Origin: Bryobacterales bacterium
Lineage (GTDB): Bacteria > Acidobacteriota > Terriglobia > Bryobacterales > Bryobacteraceae
DNA length: 46,930 nucleotides
Assembly: GCA_003162425.1 (NCBI GenBank)
Contig: PMOK01000266.1
Location: 1 to 46,930 of the forward strand
Reading direction: 5' to 3'
This document shows positions 41,601 through 46,930 of this stretch, one piece after another; the first letter of the stretch is position 1, and each line of letters opens with the position of its first letter. The notes beneath the pieces are model-generated. The model worked only from the letters and a program-made list of their open reading frames with translations, was not told the DNA's origin and ran no database searches. A program made the translations under genes and the position numbers.

Positions 41601-42030
41601 AGGCCTGGATGAACTGCGCGCGCTGACGGGCCAAGAAGTGGGCGCGAGCGACTGGTTGACCGTAACGCAAGAAATGATCAACCGCTTCGCAGACGTCACG
41701 GACGATCACCAGTGGATCCACGTAGACGTGGAGCGCGCGAAACGAGAATCGCAGTTTGGGACCACCATCGCTCACGGCTTCCTGACCGTGTCGCTGCTTC
41801 CGCGATTGACCCGCGATGCGGTTGAGGTGCGCGGCGATTTCAAGATGCGCGTCAACTACGGCTTCAACCGTCTAAGATTTGTCTCGCCAGTACCGGCGGG
41901 CGCACGAATTCGCGCACGCTTGACGCCTCAAAAAGTAACGGACAACGAGGTCACATGGCTGGTGACGGTGGATGTGGAGGGATCGGAAAAACCAGCCGTA
42001 GTGGCGGAGTGGCTGGGCCGGTTTTACTAA
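41578..42030 (+). CDS. MaoC-like (R)-enoyl-CoA hydratase family protein
   Basis: A 150-residue single hot-dog-fold protein of the MaoC type. The catalytic signature is INRFADVTDDHQWIHVDVERAKRESQFGTTIAHGFLTVSLLP, where the D-x4-H of the first part (DDHQWIH) and the AHGFL loop supply Asp/His. The family hydrates trans-2-enoyl-CoA. The NodN branch is close in length and sequence. The ATG lies within the end of the TPR gene. The link to adenosine kinase and TPR is not explained by the sequence. Confidence 0.9.
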   Translation: MPNPRVVKGLDELRALTGQEVGASDWLTVTQEMINRFADVTDDHQWIHVDVERAKRESQFGTTIAHGFLTVSLLPRLTRDAVEVRGDFKMRVNYGFNRLRFVSPVPAGARIRARLTPQKVTDNEVTWLVTVDVEGSEKPAVVAEWLGRFY

Positions 42031-42058
42031 CGGTCGCTTACGCTGTGTTCAGAGAGTG

Positions 42059-43297
42059 TTACCGAACCGCGACCGTGAGGGAGTCGGTGCATTCGCCTGC
42101 CTCATCAGGGATCAAGAAATGTACCGGTAAATAAGCCAGGATCGGGAACAGCGCGAAAGTGAAGCACACCGGTTGGAACCCATAGCGTTCAATAATGGCG
42201 CCCAAGGGGGGCGAAACCACCGCCTGCATCGCGCCGTAAGCGAAGATCAATCCGCCGATCGCGAATGCGGAGCGTCCGGCTCCGTAAATATCGATGGGCA
42301 GCGTGTAATGATTCGTGCTCCAGGCGCAGATCAGGAAATAACTCAGGGACATTCCAGCCGTGGCGAGCGCCGGAGTGGGCAGCAACGGAATCGTCATGGT
42401 ACCCAGTAGCAGGACAGCCGCAATCAGGCAGGCGCGCTTGCATGCGGCCACTGGCTTCATCCCTTTGTTGATGAGCCGCCAGGAGAGGCTACCGCCCGCT
42501 AGCGCGCCAAAGTAGCCGCAAATGGGAACCACCGGAGTGTAATGGGAGGCCTGCTGGGGGCTGAGATGATGCACGTGGACCAGGTAAGTCGGGCTCCAGT
42601 TGGTCCAAAGACTGTAAATGGTCATGCTGAGAAAATTGGCGCCGATCAAGGCCCACATTTTCGGGTCGGCCAGCAGTGCGAAAGAATGCTTACCTCCGGG
42701 AGGCGCGGTTTCCACTGTTGGCGGAATCAGGCGAGCCGTCGTGAGCCAAATCGGAATCCACGCCAAGCTGATGAGGCCGGCGGCGTAGAAGGCCCAGCTC
42801 CAGTCGTACTGATACGCGAAGTATACAGCGAAGCGCGGCGCTAGCCCCGCGCCCAGGCTCAAGCCAAGTTGCGACATAGCGGTTCCTGTGGCGCGTTCCT
42901 TGGGTGGCAGATACATGCCGACAGCTTTGCCGACCGCCGAAACACCGCTCGCCTCCGCCACTCCCAGCAGCGCTCGCCACAGCAGAAGCTCGCCGAGGCT
43001 ATGCGACATGCCCGTTCCAAAGCTCGCGATGGCCCAGACTGCCACCGAGATAGCGCTGCCACGATTGAGTCCCACGCGATCCACAAACCAGCCGATTAGC
43101 AGAGCGCTTACCGCATAGGCGATGGAGAAAGCAGAAAGCGCGTAGCCGTAATCGTCAGAGGTGAACGAAAAGCCGGGCTGATGGCTACGCCAAATGGTCA
43201 CCATGGTGGCCAGCACCTGGCGATCGAGATAGTTCAGTACCGACGAAAAAACGAAAACGGTGATCGCTACCCAACGTAGCGAAACGGGCGAGCGCAT
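42059..43297 (-). CDS. MFS transporter (anion:cation symporter type)
   Basis: A 412-residue major facilitator with about twelve transmembrane segments. NYLDRQVLATMVTIWR at the first segment and DRVGLNRGSAISVAVWAIAS in the loop 2-3 region are marks of the ACS family (hexuronate, glucarate and phthalate-type symporters). The substrate is probably an organic anion. A heptad hairpin (43318-43385) lies between this gene and mfd, which are on the same strand. It may be read as the second gene after mfd. Confidence 0.9.
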   Translation of the reverse strand: MRSPVSLRWVAITVFVFSSVLNYLDRQVLATMVTIWRSHQPGFSFTSDDYGYALSAFSIAYAVSALLIGWFVDRVGLNRGSAISVAVWAIASFGTGMSHSLGELLLWRALLGVAEASGVSAVGKAVGMYLPPKERATGTAMSQLGLSLGAGLAPRFAVYFAYQYDWSWAFYAAGLISLAWIPIWLTTARLIPPTVETAPPGGKHSFALLADPKMWALIGANFLSMTIYSLWTNWSPTYLVHVHHLSPQQASHYTPVVPICGYFGALAGGSLSWRLINKGMKPVAACKRACLIAAVLLLGTMTIPLLPTPALATAGMSLSYFLICAWSTNHYTLPIDIYGAGRSAFAIGGLIFAYGAMQAVVSPPLGAIIERYGFQPVCFTFALFPILAYLPVHFLIPDEAGECTDSLTVAVR

Positions 43298-43317
43298 TCG
43301 GTTGATTGTAGCAGTAC

Positions 43318-43385
43318 GTTTCTGGTTTCTAGTTTCTGGTTTCTAGTTCTCGATCGCCCCCAACGAGAAACGAGAAACGAGAAAC
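43318..43385. repeat. Heptad hairpin (GTTTCTG / GAGAAAC)
   Basis: GTTTCTGGTTTCTAGTTTCT and GGTTTCTAGTT (43318-43348) face three GAGAAAC units (43364-43385) across a 15-base loop. It ends 5 bases from the mfd stop, again a terminator-like position. Same family as 17834-17904 and 21039-21134. Confidence 0.9.
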
Positions 43386-43389
43386 GTCT

Positions 43390-46300
43390 TTACTGCTTCA
43401 GCTGTTCCAACCGTTTGTCTAACAGATCTAGCACTTTCGCCGCATCGCTCGCACCGTCTAAGGGAATCCGCAGCACACCCGCCGGCGTGAACTGCGCGCC
43501 CTCCGTTTCCTTCACCAGATTCATCAGACGATTCGGATCAATCCGGGCTTCCGCATGGAACTTGACGTTTAACGCGCCCTGCCGGCGATCGATAGCTTCA
43601 ATGCCGAGCTTTTGCGCGGCGCTCTTCAACACCGAGAACTTGAGAAGATAGCGGACAGCATCCGGAGCCGGACCGTAGCGATCCTCCATCTCGGCCAGAA
43701 GCTCGGCGCTATTCTCGGTGCTGACCGCGTCGGCGATACGCTTGTAGGCGCGCAGCCGCTGATGTTCGTCGGCGATGTAATCGGACGATATGCGGATATC
43801 GAGACCCAGATTCAGAGTGGAATGTATTTCGAGCGGCACTTCTTCGCCCTTGAGTTCGTGGACGGTTTCCTCCAGCAATCGAACGTACATGTCGAAGCCG
43901 ACGGCCGCGATGTGTCCGTGCTGTTGGCCACCCAGGATATTGCCGCCGCCGCGCAATTCGAGATCGAGGGCCGCGATTTTGAAGCCCGCTCCGAGATCGC
44001 TGAACTCCTTGAGCGCGGCCAGGCGTTTGCGCGCGATTTCACTCAACTCAGTGTCGGCCGGAACCAACAGATACGCATACGCGCGGCGGTTGGAACGGCC
44101 CACGCGCCCGCGCAGCTGGTACAGCTCGGAAAGCCCGTGGCGCTCTGCATTCTCGATGATCATGGTGTTGGCCAGCGGAATGTCGAGGCCGTTCTCGGCA
44201 ATGGTCGTGCAGACAAAAACATCGTATTCGTGCCGCATGAAACCAAGCAGCGATTTCTCCAGCTCCGCTTCGCCCATTTGTCCGTGACCCACGCCGATGC
44301 GAACATCCGGCAGCAGTTCCTGGATGGAGGCGGCGCGCGAATAGATGCTGTCCACGCGATTGTGAATGAAATAAACCTGCCCGCCACGGCTCAGCTCCTG
44401 CTCGATCGCCGTTTTGATCAACTGCGGATCGTAGTGCGCCACCACGGTGTGGATCGACAACCGGTCCTTGGGCGGCGTCTCAATGACCGACATGTCGCGC
44501 AGTCCGAGCAGCGACATGTGAAGAGTGCGCGGAATGGGCGTGGCAGTCAAAGTGAGCACGTCCACGTTATGCTTGAGCTGCTTGATGCGCTCCTTGTGGC
44601 GCACTCCGAAGCGCTGCTCTTCATCCACTACAAGCAGGCCGAGATCGCGGAACTGGACATCCAGCGAAAGCAGGCGATGCGTACCGATGACGATGTCCAC
44701 CTTTCCCTCCGACAGCCCGACCAGTACTTCCGCAATCTCCTTCTTGTCGCGAAACCGGCTGAGCATCTCCACCTGCACCGGAAAAGGAGCGAAGCGGCGC
44801 TTCAACGTCTCGAAGTGCTGGAACGCGAGAACAGTCGTCGGAGCCAGAATAGCCACTTGCTTACCATCGCCCAGCGCCTTGAACGCGGCCCGCATTGCGA
44901 CCTCTGTTTTTCCATAGCCGACGTCGCCACAGAGCAACCGGTCCATGGGGTGACTGCTTTCCATATCTTTCTTGATGTGCCGGATGGCGCTGAGCTGGTC
45001 CTTCGTTTCCTTGTACTCGAAGGCGTCTTCAAACTCGCGCTGCCAATTGCTGTCGGCTGAAAAGCTGAAGCCTTCGGCCATCTGCCGTTGTGCGTACAGC
45101 TTTAGCAGCTCGTCAGCCATGTCGCGCATGCGAGATTTCACACGCGACTTCGTGCGGGACCAAGTGGCGCCGCCCAGCCGGTCGAGTGGCGGCGCTGCGC
45201 CTTCGCCTGCTCCTCGATATTTCTGGATCAGGTCCATGCGCGTCAGCGGAACGTAGAGTTTGGCCTCGGCCGCGTATTCCAGCAGCATGAAGTCGCCTTT
45301 GGTTTCGCCTTGCGTGATCTCGCGAGTACCGACGAAGCGGCCGATTCCGTGCGTCACGTGGACCACGTAGTCGCCGGGCTTGAGGTCGGCGAGATCCGCG
45401 GCGAAGGCCGCTAGCTGCGACTTTCCGGGAGTCGGCTGCGCTACCAGATCGGAAGTGTCGAATAGATCCTCAGAGCCGATGACAGCGATACGCGCGTCCG
45501 GGAATACCACGCCGCGGCGTACGAGGCCTTTGACCAGCAAGGTGCTGGCAGTCGCGCCCGCAATGTAGGAGCGTTCAGCCAAGTAAGGACGCGTCGCGTC
45601 CGCGGGATCGAGACCGAGTTGGAAGGGAACTGAATATTCCTGGAAAATGTCGGCTAGGCGTTCGAGTTCGCCCAGAGATTTCGCGAAGAACACCACGCGG
45701 TAGCCTTGCTCCACCAGGTTGCGCGCCTCGGCGACGGCGGCTTGCACGTTGCCGTGGAAGGAGAGCGACGGCCGGGAGGCTGTTTGGTGGCTGGTTTCTG
45801 GTTGCTGGTGGCTGGTGAGGACCTCTAATTCGCGCAGGGCGAGTTCGGCTTTCCCGGACACACTTTCTTCGAGCTCGGGCCAGGTGTAGAAATTTTGTTC
45901 GGGTGGGCAGGGAAATGGGCGATCGGGATCTTCTAGACGCTTCCAGAGGCGCGTGGAAGCGGTCGCGATTTGATCCGGCTCGTCTAGTACAATCAGGGGA
46001 TTCTCTCCGAGCGAGAGTAGTGAGTGTTTGCGTGGGCGAACGAGGGGAACCAAAAATTCCCAGCCTGGAAATGGATCGCCGGGAGTGGGCACTTCGGTCT
46101 CGTCCGCGATCTGCCGGAAAAGCTCGCGCGATCGCGGGTATTCCACCAGCGGCAGCAGCATCGTCTCCGCGATTTTCATCACGGAACGCTGCGTCTCCAC
46201 GTCGAAGCGGCGGATGGATTCAATCAAATCGCCGAACAGCTCGATACGGATCGGCTCGGAAGCTTCGGCCGGAAAGATGTCCAGGATGCCGCCGCGCAGC

Positions 46301-46860
46301 GAGTATTCGCCAACCATTTCCACCGGGTCGCGTTTTTCGTAGCCAATACTTTCGAGATGCGCCAGCAGGTCTTCCAACGGGATTTCTTCGCCCGATCGAA
46401 GAGTGAGCGCGAGCTGGCGATAAAACTCAGCGGACTCAGTGCGCAGCAGCGCCGAAGCCACGGGCGTGATGGTGATGCTGGTTTTGCGCGAAGCCAGGCG
46501 CCACAGCCCCACCGCACGCTGTTCGCTGATCTCGCTATGCGGCGATAGGCGCTGCGATGGAAGCACATCGAGCGAAGGGATAATTTGCGGGCGGGGAAGG
46601 TCGCCCGTCACCAACAAATTGAAAAACGTTTCCACCAGCTCGCCCAGCGTTTCAGCTTCCTTGCTTCCGTCCACCACGACCATCAAGTTGCGTTCCGTGG
46701 CCTGCCACAGCAGCACCAGGTAGAGCGCTTTGGCGGTAGTGGTGAGCCCTGAGAGCGACTGGCGCGCCAGAGGATTATGAAGCAGCCGGCTGACGACATC
46801 CTGAAAAGCGGTGTCGCGGCTGAGCGATTGGAACAGGTCGCGTATGGCGGGATGGGTCAC
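43390..46860 (-). CDS. mfd: Transcription-repair coupling factor
   Basis: Displaces RNA polymerase stalled at DNA damage and recruits UvrA. The 1156-residue protein is of standard length. In order: UvrB-like N-terminal domains (with [28 protein letters not shown]), the RNA polymerase interaction domain ([23 protein letters not shown]), and the RecG-like helicase with Walker [10 protein letters not shown] and the DEEQ box [17 protein letters not shown]. The helicase also has [26 protein letters not shown] and the translocation motif; the C-terminal regulatory domain follows. Start is GTG. About residues 347-361 ([15 protein letters not shown]) are a translated heptad repeat that is not part of the family. 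Confidence 0.97.
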   Translation of the reverse strand: MTHPAIRDLFQSLSRDTAFQDVVSRLLHNPLARQSLSGLTTTAKALYLVLLWQATERNLMVVVDGSKEAETLGELVETFFNLLVTGDLPRPQIIPSLDVLPSQRLSPHSEISEQRAVGLWRLASRKTSITITPVASALLRTESAEFYRQLALTLRSGEEIPLEDLLAHLESIGYEKRDPVEMVGEYSLRGGILDIFPAEASEPIRIELFGDLIESIRRFDVETQRSVMKIAETMLLPLVEYPRSRELFRQIADETEVPTPGDPFPGWEFLVPLVRPRKHSLLSLGENPLIVLDEPDQIATASTRLWKRLEDPDRPFPCPPEQNFYTWPELEESVSGKAELALRELEVLTSHQQPETSHQTASRPSLSFHGNVQAAVAEARNLVEQGYRVVFFAKSLGELERLADIFQEYSVPFQLGLDPADATRPYLAERSYIAGATASTLLVKGLVRRGVVFPDARIAVIGSEDLFDTSDLVAQPTPGKSQLAAFAADLADLKPGDYVVHVTHGIGRFVGTREITQGETKGDFMLLEYAAEAKLYVPLTRMDLIQKYRGAGEGAAPPLDRLGGATWSRTKSRVKSRMRDMADELLKLYAQRQMAEGFSFSADSNWQREFEDAFEYKETKDQLSAIRHIKKDMESSHPMDRLLCGDVGYGKTEVAMRAAFKALGDGKQVAILAPTTVLAFQHFETLKRRFAPFPVQVEMLSRFRDKKEIAEVLVGLSEGKVDIVIGTHRLLSLDVQFRDLGLLVVDEEQRFGVRHKERIKQLKHNVDVLTLTATPIPRTLHMSLLGLRDMSVIETPPKDRLSIHTVVAHYDPQLIKTAIEQELSRGGQVYFIHNRVDSIYSRAASIQELLPDVRIGVGHGQMGEAELEKSLLGFMRHEYDVFVCTTIAENGLDIPLANTMIIENAERHGLSELYQLRGRVGRSNRRAYAYLLVPADTELSEIARKRLAALKEFSDLGAGFKIAALDLELRGGGNILGGQQHGHIAAVGFDMYVRLLEETVHELKGEEVPLEIHSTLNLGLDIRISSDYIADEHQRLRAYKRIADAVSTENSAELLAEMEDRYGPAPDAVRYLLKFSVLKSAAQKLGIEAIDRRQGALNVKFHAEARIDPNRLMNLVKETEGAQFTPAGVLRIPLDGASDAAKVLDLLDKRLEQLKQ
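45785..45818. repeat. Heptad repeat inside the mfd gene
   Basis: TGGTGGCTGGTTTCTGG and TTGCTGGTGGCTGGT (45785-45818), in phase with the reading frame, encode [12 protein letters not shown] of mfd. Its units match the GTTTCTGG/GTTGCTGG runs at 21039-21069. Confidence 0.85.
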
Positions 46861-46903
46861 GGACTAAAGGACGGCGTGCTCGCTTCAGTCCTTATCTTAA
46901 CTT

Positions 46904-46926
46904 GGTGGGGCAGGATGCCATCCTGC
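46904..46926. repeat. Dispersed palindrome GCAGGATGCCATCCTGC
   Basis: GTGGGGCAGGATGCCATCCTGC, a perfect stem-loop of 8 pairs with the GTGGGGC flank also seen at 33867. It lies upstream of mfd and continues to the window edge (GGCG), so its right flank is not visible. Confidence 0.8.
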
Positions 46927-46930
46927 GGCG

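Noticed and set aside
43612..45060. A 482-codon plus-strand frame inside mfd
   Set aside because: It is the complement of clear helicase motifs (Walker A, DEEQ, RGRVGR), so it is a shadow of mfd.

Overview
The window is 46.9 kb of high-GC bacterial chromosome. It carries about 43 intact genes, three gene remnants and an unusually dense set of short palindromic or heptad intergenic repeats. Gene content suggests an Acidobacteriota genome of the Bryobacterales / Solibacter type. The pointers are a bactofilin, a secreted protein ending in GRFSGGFGP...[14 protein letters not shown], YfhO-like and GT-C-like membrane proteins, a PilZ protein, and dispersed 'CCCCTTGCTTACGCGCGGGG' repeats. This placement is inference from families and repeat style; no rRNA or other phylogenetic marker was compared.

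Layout. 0-5.8 kb: argH-argR (arginine synthesis and its repressor), a convergent PilZ gene, two small genes, a LysR regulator with a membrane-tailed partner, and a DUF1624 membrane protein. 5.8-12 kb (mostly minus strand): a Doc-type toxin with its antitoxin, a cupin, a Tyr/Gly-rich secreted protein, a one-carbon pair (fhs-fchA), then stress genes (universal stress protein, Hsp20, OsmC). 12-16.5 kb: a Tat-exported aldo/keto reductase, a Cys/His-motif exported protein and an orphan sugar-type binding lipoprotein, followed by two decayed genes, a Flp pilin and a repeat-domain secreted protein. 16.5-23 kb: serS, citrate synthase, a class-IV aminotransferase, an 1.1-kb gene-free tract full of repeats, a Ycf48-like protein and a GAF protein. 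23-29.4 kb: three methyltransferase-like genes, bactofilin, lysS, a LolC/E permease and an AbrB-PIN (VapBC-like) pair. 29.4-39.3 kb: an RND efflux pump with its adaptor, YfhO, a beta-helix protein and a GT-C-like protein. 39.4-46.9 kb: adenosine-specific kinase, TPR protein, MaoC protein, an MFS transporter and mfd.

The most unusual property is the repeat landscape. At least seven interior sequences occur as short palindromes, and several share a TGTAGSGC or GTGGGGC boundary. Two or three heptad-run families form long hairpins. Many lie directly at gene ends, and several are translated as C-terminal tails (lysS, YfhO, a methyltransferase), inside a signal peptide (Ycf48-like gene) or inside mfd. 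A 600-bp unassigned tract at 20281-20880 is the best candidate for an unrecognised structured RNA or relic element. Other regulatory candidates are a possible thermosensing leader on hsp20 and a leaderless promoter with a doubled palindromic operator on the Doc module.
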